DNA from: Enterocloster clostridioformis
GTDB taxonomy: Bacteria; Bacillota; Clostridia; Lachnospirales; Lachnospiraceae
NCBI RefSeq assembly: GCF_020297485.1
Contig: NZ_JAIWZC010000001.1
Span: 1,240,001 to 1,304,000 of the forward strand
Reading direction: 5' to 3'
DNA: 64,000 nt
The notes beneath the pieces were generated by a model. That model saw nothing but the letters and a program-made list of their open reading frames with translations. It made no database searches and had not been told where the DNA came from. Of the stretch, positions 50,862 through 60,870 are shown one piece after another. The position numbers and the translations under genes were made by a program. How positions within the stretch are numbered: the first letter of the stretch is position 1; each line of letters starts with the position of its first letter.

Positions 50862-51462
50862 ACTACCCCGCAGCAAGCTGCGGGGTATCGAAGGTTGCAA
50901 CCTCTACATATAATCCCATATGCTATACTGCTTTGTTTTCTCTACGTTTTTATAGATTGTTTTATAATTTTTTTCCTGTCCCTGTTCTTTCACATATCTA
51001 CTTATGATTTGCTCATTCCCATGTTCACTCACCGTTGCTACGTAATAGCCATCTGTCCAGAATTCTCCTCCCCACAATTTTTTCTTCACTTGTGGACATT
51101 TCGCGAACACCTCCCGGGCTATGATGCTCTTCACTATTTGGATGATTTTTTTTGGACTATATGTAGGCACTGACTGGATAAGAAAATGTATATGGTCTTT
51201 ATCTGTACCTACTTCCAAAAATCTTATTTCATACCTTTCCTGAATTCCCTCACACGTTTCTTTGATTACCCTATCTACATCTTCATCTATTACTACTCTT
51301 CTATATTTTGCTGGACATACGAAATGATACATGAGTACTGATACATTGTGTGACTTGCGTATTGTTTCACTCATCACACAATTTCTCCTTTCCTTTTTCC
51401 TCTAGTATATCACTTCCTCCATGTCTTGAAAAAGTTTGTTACGCAGCAAGCTGCGGGGAATT
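50862..51462 (-). mobile_element. IS200/IS605-type element
   Basis: About 600 bases with one Y1 transposase gene. Terminal hairpins have the same core, CCGCAGCAAGCTGCGG, at 50868-50883 and a shorter CGCAGCAAGCTGCG at 51442-51455, as subterminal hairpins do in this family. No tnpB-like nuclease is present. Exact ends are not determined. Confidence 0.8.
50904..51374 (-). CDS. tnpA: IS200/IS605 TnpA, Y1 HUH transposase
   Basis: 156 residues. The HUH motif is KDHIHFLIQ, the catalytic tyrosine is in ISRYVKEQGQ, and the family block MYHFVCPAKYRRVV is at the start. It cuts and rejoins single-stranded DNA at the hairpin ends. ATG 51374 follows GGAGAAATTGTGTG. The gene is complete, so the element may be active. 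Confidence 0.95.
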   Translation of the reverse strand: MSETIRKSHNVSVLMYHFVCPAKYRRVVIDEDVDRVIKETCEGIQERYEIRFLEVGTDKDHIHFLIQSVPTYSPKKIIQIVKSIIAREVFAKCPQVKKKLWGGEFWTDGYYVATVSEHGNEQIISRYVKEQGQEKNYKTIYKNVEKTKQYSIWDYM

Positions 51463-51817
51463 AAACCCTCTTTTTGATTAAACTGAGACAGTTTATGTCC
51501 GCAGCTGTTCGTTATGTGAATTCCCTCTTTTAATCCTCTCATTTATCCGTAGGTAACTATTCAAATGGTACGGTGGACGCTTCATAACAAAGGCAGAAAA
51601 TAAAGAGTGTTTTCTTATTTCGCACTTATTATGTCTGGATAAAATCCGCCCGGATATGGAGTCGGGACATACTGTTCAGGCGTATGCAGCTGCTTTTTCT
51701 GTTTGTAAGATTCGTTTACTTTTTTGTTTTTCCAGGTAATCCGCAAGCGCCTCCATTTAAAGTTCCGCAGCCGCATCAGAAGCCTCAGGAACCAGTAACG
51801 GCAAATTGAGCACCAAT
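51463..51817. other. gap with a possible gene tail
   Basis: One plus-strand frame reads PPFKVPQPHQKPQEPVTAN and stops near 51809, like the end of a proline-rich protein with no beginning. Otherwise nothing is recognised. Confidence 0.35.
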
Positions 51818-52168
51818 TTATTTAAGCTGTTCTGTATTGGTTTCAATCTCAAAACTTTTTAATATGACACGTAAAAGACTGAATTGTTTATCTCTGAACA
51901 CCTTATAACTTTCCCCGGATAAACGTTTGAAGATCAGGGGTCGCTCTTCCATCGTCAAAACCGCGAGCCCATATTTTTCACCATAACATGGAGAAACATT
52001 TTCACCTTATCCCTCCATCTCAGGACCGAATCGTTCATCAGTTTCCGGGCATATTCTATGAGTTTGAGCTGCTGCGGATAAAGGGCCTCCACAATCAGCT
52101 CCTCCTTGTTCGGAAAAAAGGAGTAAAAGAAAGTGCTTCTGCATTTGACAGATACGTCCCCAACTATT
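51818..52168 (-). pseudogene. TetR-family regulator remnant
   Basis: The minus strand near 52140 reads KCRSTFFYSFFPNKEELIVEALYPQQ, matching the recognition-helix end of TetR regulators (SRSTFYYYFPNKEEL). A frame change near 51955 leads to a 48-codon tail ending at 51818. The N-terminal 30 residues are missing. Confidence 0.75.
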
Positions 52169-52239
52169 AGAATTATGTATATAAGTCATGGGCTTCATAT
52201 AACAGATACGGCAATTCCATTACAGGAGGCAGAACGACT

Positions 52240-52743
52240 ATGAAAATTCATCTAAAAAAACTGTGCCCCAGCGACGGTGATGACATATATGAAATGTTAC
52301 AGGAATTTCCTGAAAATGAAAATGGATTCATCACCCCTGCCCTCACGTCAATTGATGCGTATAAGTCCTGGTTGGCTGACAATGCTGCATCCGGCAATCA
52401 AACAGGTCTCGTTGACGGATGGAAGGTTCCGCAGACCATTTACTGGCTGTTCATAGACGGCAAACCAGTTGGATATGGAAAAATACGTCATATTTTGACC
52501 GATAAACTCCTTGCTGACGGGGGAACAATAGGCTATTCCATACGTCCTGGTCAAAGGAATAAAGGATTTGGTAAGATACTTCTCTCGGAGTTAATAAAAG
52601 AATGTTCTGACATGGGCATTGAAAAAGCACTGCTGACCATTCACAAAAACAATACGGCATCCATTAAGACAGCCTTAGATAATCATGGAGTAATCGAAAA
52701 ATCAAGTGATACCCTGCACTATATTTGGATTAAATGTTGTTAA
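52240..52743 (+). CDS. GNAT-family N-acetyltransferase
   Basis: 167 residues. The acetyl-CoA loop is YSIRPGQRNKGFGKILLSEL (RxxGxG/A pattern), with NNTASIKTALDNHGVIEK at the C-terminal side as in RimJ/RimL-like enzymes. The start is ATG 52240 after AGGAGGCAGAACGACT. The substrate is unknown. It stands alone, downstream of the TetR relic. Confidence 0.92.
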   Translation: MKIHLKKLCPSDGDDIYEMLQEFPENENGFITPALTSIDAYKSWLADNAASGNQTGLVDGWKVPQTIYWLFIDGKPVGYGKIRHILTDKLLADGGTIGYSIRPGQRNKGFGKILLSELIKECSDMGIEKALLTIHKNNTASIKTALDNHGVIEKSSDTLHYIWIKCC

Positions 52744-52756
52744 GAATATTCTCCAA

Positions 52757-53215
52757 TTACCGCAAGGCCTGCTTTGGGCGGAGAAGAATCGAAGAGTTCA
52801 TTTCAATCAGAGTTCCGTCCCCTGAACATACCCCGTAATCTTTGCCCAGTTTAAAAAGCTTTGCCGCCAGGCGCTTCTCACCGCTGGGGGCATTGGTGGT
52901 ATTCTTAAGCTGGCGGTACAGCCGGCGGATTTTAAGAGCCATGGCCCCCATGACTTCCCTGGCCAGCCTGCCGTCCTTATCCATAACCTGAATAAACCGG
53001 TCTGCCGGCAGCACCATTACCAGGGAATTGATCTTATACAGGGACGCCACGCCCTCCACCAGAAAATACAGGCATGTACTCTCCTCCCTGTCATAAAACA
53101 CGTGCGCTCCCTTGCCATACCTGCGTATATAGGCAAAACCCGCGATTTCATCCCGGCTGCCTGCACTGGCCGCGCTGAAAAAGTCTGCCTTCTCCAAAGC
53201 TTCCTTTGCTGTCAT
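52757..53215 (-). pseudogene. decayed Crp/Fnr-like regulator
   Basis: 152 residues beginning like a cyclic-nucleotide-binding-domain regulator: FAYIRRYGKGAHVFYDREES and LYFLVEGVASLYKIN. Then about 40 residues of the beta-roll are missing (YKINS runs straight into LVMVLPADRFIQVM). The dimer helix is present, but the helix-turn-helix is replaced by ILLRPKQALR and a stop. Two deletions make a working DNA-binding protein unlikely. It overlaps mobAB by 4 bases, so it is still in the operon. Confidence 0.72.
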
Positions 53216-54369
53216 AGCTCATCCCTTTCGTCTCCCCGGCTGTACCTGTCCATGTGCTCAATCACAATTTCCAGGATGCGGTCCTTCTGATCCGCTGTGA
53301 GCACGGGACATTTCCCATTCCGGCGGCTTTCCCCGGCCGGACCGGCATTTTCGCTCCAGCCGTTCTCCCCGCTCCATATATAAGCCAGCACTGTTTCCGG
53401 CCTGCACACCGGGACATTGGAGACTTCCTTTCTCAACACCTCCAGCTTTGGAACATCCGAATATTTCTGCCCTTCCAGGAAAATAATGTCTGCCTCCGGG
53501 AAGAAACCGAAGAAATCCTCTGCCTCCATGGAAGGCTGCTCCTTTGTCATGGAAAATTTGGTGCCGGAGTACACCACCGTGCCGTATGCCCCCGCATCCT
53601 TTATCCTCCGGCTGTCGGTTCCCGGAACATCCGCCTCAAACTCATGGCCGTCATGTTTGATTACCGCGGACCGGATTCCCACTCTGGCCAGTTCCCTGAC
53701 CAGCATCTCTAAAAGGGCTGTCTTACCGGTATCCTTCCTGCCGCTTACGGCCATCACAGGCGTGCGAAGCTCTCCCAGGCTCCTGTACGCGGAGGGAGAA
53801 TTCACATTGGCAAACCATATATCCGGTATGTGGGCCTCTGACGTATCCACCACAATACAGCGGACAGCGTCCAGGAACTTCATCAGCCGGTAATTTCCCC
53901 CACGGATCGTGTCTCCCAGAGCCTCCATACAGGTGGCCGCGTAAAAGCCGCACATGGGCTGTATACGGCCGTCCCTGGTCCTCCACAGCACCGCGTCCGC
54001 CCCCGGTTCCCAACGCTCCATCAGAATTACCGCCATCTCTTTCCTGAATAAAGGCATATCACATGAGACAAAGAACAGCCCCTCAAGTCCTGTGCTCTGA
54101 AAGCAGGACCATATGCCGCCCATGGGGCCAATCCACTGTCCCTTGGCCCCCTTTACGGCATCCTCAATCACTTCCAGTCCGCCTTCCCTGTCCCCCCTGC
54201 CCCCATAGCAGACCCGCGACAGGTAACATGGGATTTCCAGGGCCTGAAGCTGCTTCTGGATATGCCCGCGGAAAGACTCTCCCTTAAAGTCCAGTCCTCC
54301 TTTGTCGATACCGCCCATACGGCGTCCCTGTCCTCCCGACAAAATCACACTTCCCCACCCATGCCTCAT
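53212..54369 (-). CDS. MobA-MobB fusion, molybdenum cofactor guanylylation
   Basis: 385 residues. Residues 1-195 are MobA-like: LSGGQGRRMGGIDKG binds GTP and FFVSCDMPLFRKEM is the metal-site region. Residues 205-385 are MobB-like with P-loop SGRKDTGKTALLEM and the family stretch VIKHDGHEFEADVPGTDSRR. It adds GMP to molybdopterin to make the bis-MGD-type cofactor. No molybdoenzyme gene is near. It is downstream of the diguanylate cyclase gene (15 bases). Confidence 0.93.
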   Translation of the reverse strand: MRHGWGSVILSGGQGRRMGGIDKGGLDFKGESFRGHIQKQLQALEIPCYLSRVCYGGRGDREGGLEVIEDAVKGAKGQWIGPMGGIWSCFQSTGLEGLFFVSCDMPLFRKEMAVILMERWEPGADAVLWRTRDGRIQPMCGFYAATCMEALGDTIRGGNYRLMKFLDAVRCIVVDTSEAHIPDIWFANVNSPSAYRSLGELRTPVMAVSGRKDTGKTALLEMLVRELARVGIRSAVIKHDGHEFEADVPGTDSRRIKDAGAYGTVVYSGTKFSMTKEQPSMEAEDFFGFFPEADIIFLEGQKYSDVPKLEVLRKEVSNVPVCRPETVLAYIWSGENGWSENAGPAGESRRNGKCPVLTADQKDRILEIVIEHMDRYSRGDERDEL

Positions 54370-54384
54370 GTCATGCTCCTCCTG

Positions 54385-56262
54385 TCATGATATTGTCCTG
54401 TCATGGTTTTCTTCTCCTGCCTCCCCGCTCTCATTCCGGTTTTTGGACTGCTCCTTGGCCTGATACATGGCCTCGTCCGCAGCCTTATACAGAGTCCCGT
54501 AATCCATCCCGTCCTCCGGGCACAGGGCGGCGCCTATGCTGGCCTTGATTCCCCTAATGCCCCAGGTAGATATCCTGACTGTCCTGAGACTTTCCTGTAT
54601 TTCCCCTATCTTCCGTTTTCCTGTCTGCCTGTCAAATACCCCTGGCAGGAACATGACAAATTCATCCCCGCCAATGCGGGCCACTATATCATTTTCCCTG
54701 CAGTTTCCTTTTAAGACCCTTCCCAGCTCAGTGAGTATGGCGTCCCCCGCCGCATGGCCCATGGTGTCGTTGATGCTTTTAAAATCATTTAAATCCAGCA
54801 TCAGAAACAGTCCCTGTCCTTTTTCCTTAACCATCCGGTCAATCAGCCTTTCACCTGCTTTGTTGTAGATTCCAGTAAGCACGTCCCGCATGGCCTGTTC
54901 CCGAAGCTCCTGCTCCCTGCTTCTCTGCCGTGAAATGTCCGCCAGCTTTCCCACCACCTTGACAACGGTTCCCGTATCAGAAGTAATGGTCTTATAATGG
55001 CAGCCAAACCAGTGATACTCACCGGAAATACTCTTAAGCCTCAGCTCCGCATACTGGATATTGTCCTCCCAGCTGCCGGTCCTGCTTCTTAACATATCCT
55101 CCATAACCTTCCTGTCCTCCTGGAGGAACAGGTCTGTCCTGATCTTTTTTCCCATGACATGGCTGATTCTCAGCTCATCCAGCATCAGTATGCGCCTGGC
55201 ATTGTTGGTAAATTCCAGTATATCCTTTCTCCTGTCGTATTCAAAGAGGGCCGTGTCAGAAAATTCCGCCAGTAGACCGTACTTCTTAGTCTCAAAATCA
55301 AGGCTTCTCCGGTAATGTAGAAACAAGACTACGATTCCGCCGCCCAGGACAGCCGTAAGGCCAATCAGAAACAGGCTGGCATAGATAAGCTCCTTTAAAA
55401 TATTTTCATAATGAATGGCCACATCCGGCGAGCGTACAAAATTCACGATATACCATTCATTATACCCCAGGTAATCCCAGGAAAAATAATAGGAATCCCC
55501 CTTCCCCTCAAACATAAAGCTGTCTGACCCGTCCCCGTAGAAGCATTCTTCCATCTGCCTCACTACCTCATCCGTAATGCCGGATGTCTTTACGGAGACA
55601 AACAGGTTCCCGGTGGATATATCGCCCCGGTTGTGGTTCTCACTGGCAAGGATGGTCCCGTCACGTCTCACAATGAGGGTGCTGCTGCGCGTAAACGCAC
55701 TGGCTTCAGGCACCTGTTCCGTGATGGTCAGGGGCTCCAGTCTGGTCTGCAGCACTCCAATCACTTTCCCATTCTTCCAGACCGGTTCCGCAACCGTGAA
55801 CACAGACTGGTTTCCCGCCTTCTTCCAGTCCCATATATCGGACACCACGCCTGTTCCCTGCTCAATCTTACGGAACAGGGTCCAGTCACGTTCCGCCGCC
55901 TGCTGGTTCCTCAGTCTTCTCTCCAGCTCTTTCAGGGACAGGTATTCTATCATATAGTCCCTGTTCTGCAAATTAAGCTGGTCCAGATACTCGTTCAGGG
56001 AATCCTCCGTATATTCCGGGACAATCTGTTCAACCAGTCCTGAAATCCCTTTCAGTGTATTCCAGGCATCCGTGATGGAGCTGTTCAGATAACGTTTCTG
56101 GGCCTGGGTATAAGAGGTCAGGTTAGCCGCCACCATGTTTCCGAATTCCCCTGCCAGCTTCCCCCGCTGATTGTAAAAAACACCGCTGGCCGTCAGTGCG
56201 AGCACAAAGCAGAACGTTAAAAAGGCCGCGGCATGCCATGTTCCAATTAACTTTCGTTTCAT
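54385..56262 (-). CDS. sensor diguanylate cyclase (Cache-PAS-GGDEF)
   Basis: 625 residues. A transmembrane segment at about 10-28 is followed by an extracellular dCache-like sensor of about 250 residues (VFTVAEPVWKNGKVIGVLQT), a second membrane segment near 290-312, a PAS-type domain, and a GGDEF domain with RIGGDEFVMFLPG. It makes cyclic di-GMP in response to an external ligand. With the protein at 13889 it is the second cyclase in the window. ATG 56262 follows GAGGAAGCT. Confidence 0.93.
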   Translation of the reverse strand: MKRKLIGTWHAAAFLTFCFVLALTASGVFYNQRGKLAGEFGNMVAANLTSYTQAQKRYLNSSITDAWNTLKGISGLVEQIVPEYTEDSLNEYLDQLNLQNRDYMIEYLSLKELERRLRNQQAAERDWTLFRKIEQGTGVVSDIWDWKKAGNQSVFTVAEPVWKNGKVIGVLQTRLEPLTITEQVPEASAFTRSSTLIVRRDGTILASENHNRGDISTGNLFVSVKTSGITDEVVRQMEECFYGDGSDSFMFEGKGDSYYFSWDYLGYNEWYIVNFVRSPDVAIHYENILKELIYASLFLIGLTAVLGGGIVVLFLHYRRSLDFETKKYGLLAEFSDTALFEYDRRKDILEFTNNARRILMLDELRISHVMGKKIRTDLFLQEDRKVMEDMLRSRTGSWEDNIQYAELRLKSISGEYHWFGCHYKTITSDTGTVVKVVGKLADISRQRSREQELREQAMRDVLTGIYNKAGERLIDRMVKEKGQGLFLMLDLNDFKSINDTMGHAAGDAILTELGRVLKGNCRENDIVARIGGDEFVMFLPGVFDRQTGKRKIGEIQESLRTVRISTWGIRGIKASIGAALCPEDGMDYGTLYKAADEAMYQAKEQSKNRNESGEAGEENHDRTIS

Positions 56263-56416
56263 AGCTTCCTCTTGTCATAACTCAAAGCTTCTGCACCCTT
56301 TTATCAGGATACACGTTCATCACATCTTTTTATATGATATCATTTATAACAGTCCTTGTAAACATAAGGCAGGCCGCCAAATCAGTCCAGTGACCTGCTA
56401 TCTGTTGCCAGCCCGC

Positions 56417-56445
56417 AAAAACGGCTCCGCAGTAATAGCGGAGCC
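56417..56445 (-). terminator. terminator of the aldolase gene
   Basis: GGCTCCGC and GCGGAGCC form an 8-bp stem followed on the minus strand by GTTTTTGC, about 50 bases past the stop at 56494. Confidence 0.78.
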
Positions 56446-56493
56446 TCCCTGTCTCAGATTATGTGTGCTGTTCCCAGGTTAGGATGATTATTC

Positions 56494-57381
56494 TCAGGTT
56501 ATGGATGCCTCATAAATCTCCTTAATGGACCGGGCCAGCATACGGTCAAACTCACCCTGGGTCTGATTTGCGTTAAGGCCTTCGGACAATGCCCTGGAAA
56601 AGCTGGCAATCAGTCCCGGACTGCGGCTTAAACGCTCATTGGCCTCCTGGCGGGAATATCCGCCTGACAGCGCCACCACGCGCACCACATGGGAATCTTT
56701 CATGAGGTCGCTGTAGAATCCATGCTTATCCGGAATGGACAGTTTAAACATCAGCTTGGTATCCTCCGGAAGCTCTGCCAGATGTTTCTTGGTTTCATCC
56801 TTCATGATTTGCTCAGACTCAGCCTTATCCGGGCTGTAAATATCAATCTCCGGCTCCAGTATGGGAACCAGTCCCGAAGCGGCAATGCGAAGCCCGATTT
56901 CAAACTGCTGGTCCACAATCTTTTTGATTCCCGCAGGATTTGCCTGCTTAATCACGGAACGCATCTTGGTGCCGAAAATATGGCGCTCCACCGCACGCCC
57001 AAGGAGTTCGTCCAGTCCCGGAATGGGCTTCATCAGCCTGACTCCGTCCGTTTCCTCCGCCAGGCCCTTATCCACCTTCAGAATGGGAATAATTCCCTTC
57101 TCCTCCCACAGGTAATCCGCAGTCAGCTTATCCCCTATCTTCCGCTCCATGGTATTCTCAAAAAGGATGGCTGCCAGGATATGGTCTGAGGTAAAGGAGG
57201 GACTGGTTATAATCCTGGTGCGCATCTCATGGACCAGATTAAACATCTCCTCGTCATTGCTGTACTGGTCCTCTCCGATTCCGTAATTCTTGAGCGCCTT
57301 TGGCGTACTGCCGCCGCTCTGGTCTAACGCCGCGATAAACCCTTTTTTCCCGCTCATGATTTTTAACTGTTCCTGGTTCAT
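56494..57381 (-). CDS. fda: class I fructose-bisphosphate aldolase
   Basis: 295 residues starting [23 protein letters not shown] 57381 has GAGAGG upstream, and the longer frame to 57591 would run through the promoter. [13 protein letters not shown], the Schiff-base lysine region [13 protein letters not shown] and [14 protein letters not shown] identify the bacterial class I type. It cleaves fructose 1,6-bisphosphate in glycolysis, the product of the phosphofructokinases found at 1 and 8 kb. It is monocistronic. Confidence 0.95.
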   Translation of the reverse strand: MNQEQLKIMSGKKGFIAALDQSGGSTPKALKNYGIGEDQYSNDEEMFNLVHEMRTRIITSPSFTSDHILAAILFENTMERKIGDKLTADYLWEEKGIIPILKVDKGLAEETDGVRLMKPIPGLDELLGRAVERHIFGTKMRSVIKQANPAGIKKIVDQQFEIGLRIAASGLVPILEPEIDIYSPDKAESEQIMKDETKKHLAELPEDTKLMFKLSIPDKHGFYSDLMKDSHVVRVVALSGGYSRQEANERLSRSPGLIASFSRALSEGLNANQTQGEFDRMLARSIKEIYEASIT

Positions 57382-57525
57382 ATAACTACCTCTCTTTCTT
57401 GATGGAATATATGGTAAAGACCGGAAGCATCTAAAGGAAACAGGACGCCTCCATACTATAAGTTCTTCTGAAGCCGGACGCGGGGCAGATATCAAAGACT
57501 TGAAACATGTTTTAAACTTACTTCT

Positions 57526-57555
57526 ATTATAGTAAAATCTGTTCCCCATTGTCAA
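57526..57555 (-). promoter_or_regulatory. promoter of the aldolase gene
   Basis: TTGACA and TATAAT are 18 bases apart on the minus strand, about 145 bases before ATG 57381. It lies 70 bases downstream of the intron 3' end, so the intron does not separate promoter and gene. Confidence 0.8.
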
Positions 57556-57625
57556 TAGAGGGTTCCGGGGATTTACGAATTGTGGGGCCAAAATCAGCGG
57601 GAATCAAAGGGCCGGAATCAACCAA

Positions 57626-59471
57626 ATCGAGTAGGAGGAAGGCGATTATTTCGCCTTCCGACCTCTCACACCACCGTACGTACCGTTCGGTATACGGCGG
57701 TTCAATCAACTTAACATGTAACAGCCTTTTCGGCGTAGTAGTCTTCCATGGATACAAGACCAAACTTAGCTAGTCTCTCTTTACTGATACAAATGTGGAG
57801 ATTCCAGCTTCTGCACACTCTGGCATATCCTTTGGCATATGAAATGCCATGTGCCGCATTTGGCGGCAGACCAAGTTTGATAAGATTCTTTTCCCTGTTC
57901 TTTGGCGTTTTCCAGTGTTTCCATATGCACATGCGCAGTCGATACCGAATCTGTCCGTCCATTTTTGCGCACAGCCTTTTCATGCTTCCGATTTTGAAAT
58001 AATTTATCCACCCTCGGATAAGCCGGTTGAGTTTCCCAATTTTATAACCATTGCCCACTCCCCAGCTCCTGCTTGTATATTTCTTCATCTGCGCCTTGAA
58101 CTTTGCTGCCGCTTTCGGGTGTGGTCTGGCTTTGTACCCTTTGGCAAATGAGTCATAGTAAAATCCAAACCCCAGATACTTAATGCCCTTTGGTTTATCA
58201 ACCCTGCTCTTTTCCGCGTTCACTTTCAGTCCAAGCTTTTCCTCTATAAACCGAGCCACGCTCTTCATTACCCGCTCTGCCGCCTGTCTGCTCCCGACCA
58301 TTATAATAAGGTCATCTGCATACCGGACGAAATCCAGCCTCCTTGCTTCCAGTTCTTTGTCCAGCTCATTTAACATGATATTTGCTAACAGCGGCGAGAT
58401 ATTTCCACCCTGCGGTGTGCCGACTACCGTATCTTCATACTCATCATCAATCATTACGCCGCTGACCAGAATCTTTCTTACCACCGATATGACATCTCCG
58501 TCCTTTATTGTCCGTCCGAAAATCGTCATCAGCTTGTCATGGTCTACTGTGTCAAAGAATTTCGCTAGGTCGATATCCACTATCCAGTTGTGTCCGTCAT
58601 TCATCATTTCCAATGCTTTAAGGACTGCCTGCTGTGCACACCGCTTGGGTCTGAATCCATAGCTGTGGTCGTGAAACTGCTCCTCAAATATCGGGGTAAG
58701 CACCTGTGCCACCGCCTGCTGTACAAAGCGGTCTACTGCTGTTGGCACTCCAAGATTTCTTGTACCACCATCGGGTTTGGGTATCTCCACCCTGCGGACT
58801 GGCTTCGGCTTATACTTCCTCGTCCGCAACTGTTCCTTAATGTTTTCGCCGTTTTCCGAAAGATATGCGCCAAGTTCTTCAACGGTCATCCCGTCCACGC
58901 CTGCCGCTCCTTTATTCCTTACGACTTGCAGATACGCCGCATTTAGATTATCCCTGCTTAATATCTGCTCCATGAGACTGCTTGTGTCCATGCGTTGTTT
59001 CCTTTCTGCCCCTTTTGCCTTTGCCGCCTTTGAAGTCATCGACAGGCGTATGCTCCGGCTACGAAGTGGAACGTACTTCAACTGATTGATTGTTCAGCCC
59101 TTCGCTCCGTCCCCATTACAGGAACTTCCTCACTACTATGGCTTCTGCTGACTTCTCACAATTCGTTGTTACTACGGCTAATGAGACCGCCTGTGAGACC
59201 TCCCCAGTTAAGGTGCGTGTTCTTTTCCTCCATGTACCTGCCGCATTTACTCGTACTTCCGGCAACCTTTTGGACTTCAGTGCCTTTTGCCACCTTATCC
59301 GTATTTCCGAGCCTTATATGCGGTTCCTGTCCGTCAGGTCAGAGGTTTGCTTACAGCTTCTTTCAGATTCCGTCTCACGGCGGACACCCTTGCTGTTCGG
59401 CTATGTGCTTCGTTGTTGCCTACGCGCACTTGGGACTTTCACCCATTAGAAAACGCCCATGCTGGGCAAAC
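57626..59471 (-). mobile_element. group II intron, class C type, copy 2 (full length)
   Basis: 1,846 bases, apparently identical to copy 1, in the same orientation. It starts after the TTTT of the mgtE terminator (59472-59475) and ends with CCTACTCGAT at 57626. Domain V (AACCGCCGTAT...ACGTACGGT) is recognisable near the 3' end. Two identical copies suggest recent mobility. Confidence 0.93.
57711..59081 (-). CDS. ltrA: group II intron reverse transcriptase/maturase, copy 2
   Basis: 456 residues, identical to the protein at 5466-6836: RT active site YADDLIIM, maturase domain, no HNH nuclease. The identity means either copy could act on both introns. Confidence 0.95.
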   Translation of the reverse strand: MKYVPLRSRSIRLSMTSKAAKAKGAERKQRMDTSSLMEQILSRDNLNAAYLQVVRNKGAAGVDGMTVEELGAYLSENGENIKEQLRTRKYKPKPVRRVEIPKPDGGTRNLGVPTAVDRFVQQAVAQVLTPIFEEQFHDHSYGFRPKRCAQQAVLKALEMMNDGHNWIVDIDLAKFFDTVDHDKLMTIFGRTIKDGDVISVVRKILVSGVMIDDEYEDTVVGTPQGGNISPLLANIMLNELDKELEARRLDFVRYADDLIIMVGSRQAAERVMKSVARFIEEKLGLKVNAEKSRVDKPKGIKYLGFGFYYDSFAKGYKARPHPKAAAKFKAQMKKYTSRSWGVGNGYKIGKLNRLIRGWINYFKIGSMKRLCAKMDGQIRYRLRMCIWKHWKTPKNREKNLIKLGLPPNAAHGISYAKGYARVCRSWNLHICISKERLAKFGLVSMEDYYAEKAVTC

Positions 59472-59475
59472 AAAA

Positions 59476-59509
59476 GGCCGGAATCCTGTATATAAGCAAG
59501 ATTCCGGCC
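59476..59509 (-). terminator. terminator of mgtE, target of intron copy 2
   Basis: GGCCGGAATC and GATTCCGGCC form a perfect 10-bp stem, followed on the minus strand by TTTT and then the intron. A further copy of the distal arm lies on the other side of the intron (57610-57619). Confidence 0.87.
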
Positions 59510-59520
59510 CTGGACATTCC

Positions 59521-60870
59521 CTAAATTTTAAGCAGGCTGCAGGCCAGCTGAAAATAAATAATCAAGCTCACCGCATCCACGATGGTGGTGATAAGCGGCG
59601 CAGCCATGATGGCAGGGTCCAGATGGAGGACCTGCGCCACGATGGGCAGGACGCAGCCAATGGTCTTGGCCAGCATGACAGTGGCCAGAAGGCTCAGTAC
59701 CACTGTAAGGCAGAGCATTTCCTGGCCCGGAAAACGGACTACCAGCTGTACATAATTGACCAGTCCCAGCAGGACGCCCACAATGACGCCTACCCGCAGT
59801 TCCTTCCAGAGAACCCGCAGGATATCCCTGGCTTCAATCTCTCCCACTGCCATGCCTCGGATAATCATGGTACTGCTCTGGCTGCCCGCGTTGCCGCCGG
59901 TGTCGGTCAGCATGGGAATGAAGGTCACAAGCAGCGGTATCACCGCAAAGGCCGCCTCGTACTTTGCCAGGATGCTGCCTGTAATCATGCTGCTGACCAT
60001 GAGAATCAGAAGCCAGGCCAGACGGTTCTTTGCCAAAGCAAACACGCCTGTCTTAAGATAGGGCTTCTCGCTGGGAAGCATGGCCGCCATCTTTTCAAAG
60101 TCCTCTGTGGCCTCCTGCTCCATAACATCCACCACATCGTCCACGGTGACAATGCCCACCAGACGGTTCTCGTGGTCCACCACCGGAAGGCTCAGGAGGT
60201 CGTACTTGCGGAAGCTCTCCGCCACCTCCTCCTGGTCGTCTGTGGTCACGGCCTTGATCACATGGGTATCCATGATGTTGCCGATAACTTCCTCATAGGG
60301 ATGCATCAGCAGATCCTTGACCGTCACCACACCCTCCAGGGTCCTTTTTGCGTCCATGACATAACAGGTGTAAATCGTCTCCTTATCCACGCCGTGCCTG
60401 CGGATATAGGCAAATGCCTCATCCACGGTCATGCGCTTCTTAAGGCCCACATACTCTGCTGTCATAATGCTTCCGGCGCTGCCTTCCGGGTACTTTAAAA
60501 ACTGGTTAATCAGCTTCCTGGTGTCCGGCGTGGAGTTCTTAAGCACACGCTTGACCACATTGGCCGGCAGCTCCTCCAGCATATCCACGGCATCGTCCAC
60601 AAACAGGTCGTTGACAATGGCGCTGAGCTCGTAATCCGTGATGCTGTTGATGATATGCTCCTGCTTCTCCACAGGCAGGCACGCAAACACATCGCTTGCC
60701 AGCTCCTTTGGAAGCATGCGGTAGACCACTACGGTCTTCTCGGAATCCAGTTCCTCGATGAACGCGGCAATATCCACCTCGTTCATCTCAATCAGCTTTT
60801 CCTTCAGTAACCTGAGCTGCATTGTATCTAACAGCTCCATCAGCTCTTTTAAATCAAAATTCTCCTGCAT
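59521..60870 (-). CDS. mgtE: magnesium transporter MgtE
   Basis: 449 residues. The N-terminal MgtE_N superhelix is at about 10-125, two CBS domains at 130-255 (MTAEYVGLKKRMTVDEAF and LSLPVVDHENRLVGIVTVDD), then five transmembrane helices with the pore motif PMLTDTGGNAGSQSSTM. It admits Mg2+ and closes when cytosolic Mg2+ binds the N-terminal domains. ATG 60870 lies inside the end of an upstream leader ORF. Confidence 0.96.
   Translation of the reverse strand: MQENFDLKELMELLDTMQLRLLKEKLIEMNEVDIAAFIEELDSEKTVVVYRMLPKELASDVFACLPVEKQEHIINSITDYELSAIVNDLFVDDAVDMLEELPANVVKRVLKNSTPDTRKLINQFLKYPEGSAGSIMTAEYVGLKKRMTVDEAFAYIRRHGVDKETIYTCYVMDAKRTLEGVVTVKDLLMHPYEEVIGNIMDTHVIKAVTTDDQEEVAESFRKYDLLSLPVVDHENRLVGIVTVDDVVDVMEQEATEDFEKMAAMLPSEKPYLKTGVFALAKNRLAWLLILMVSSMITGSILAKYEAAFAVIPLLVTFIPMLTDTGGNAGSQSSTMIIRGMAVGEIEARDILRVLWKELRVGVIVGVLLGLVNYVQLVVRFPGQEMLCLTVVLSLLATVMLAKTIGCVLPIVAQVLHLDPAIMAAPLITTIVDAVSLIIYFQLACSLLKI

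Noticed and set aside
57382..57591. N-terminal extension of the aldolase
   Set aside because: It covers the promoter and leader; the family starts at MNQEQL with its own ribosome site.
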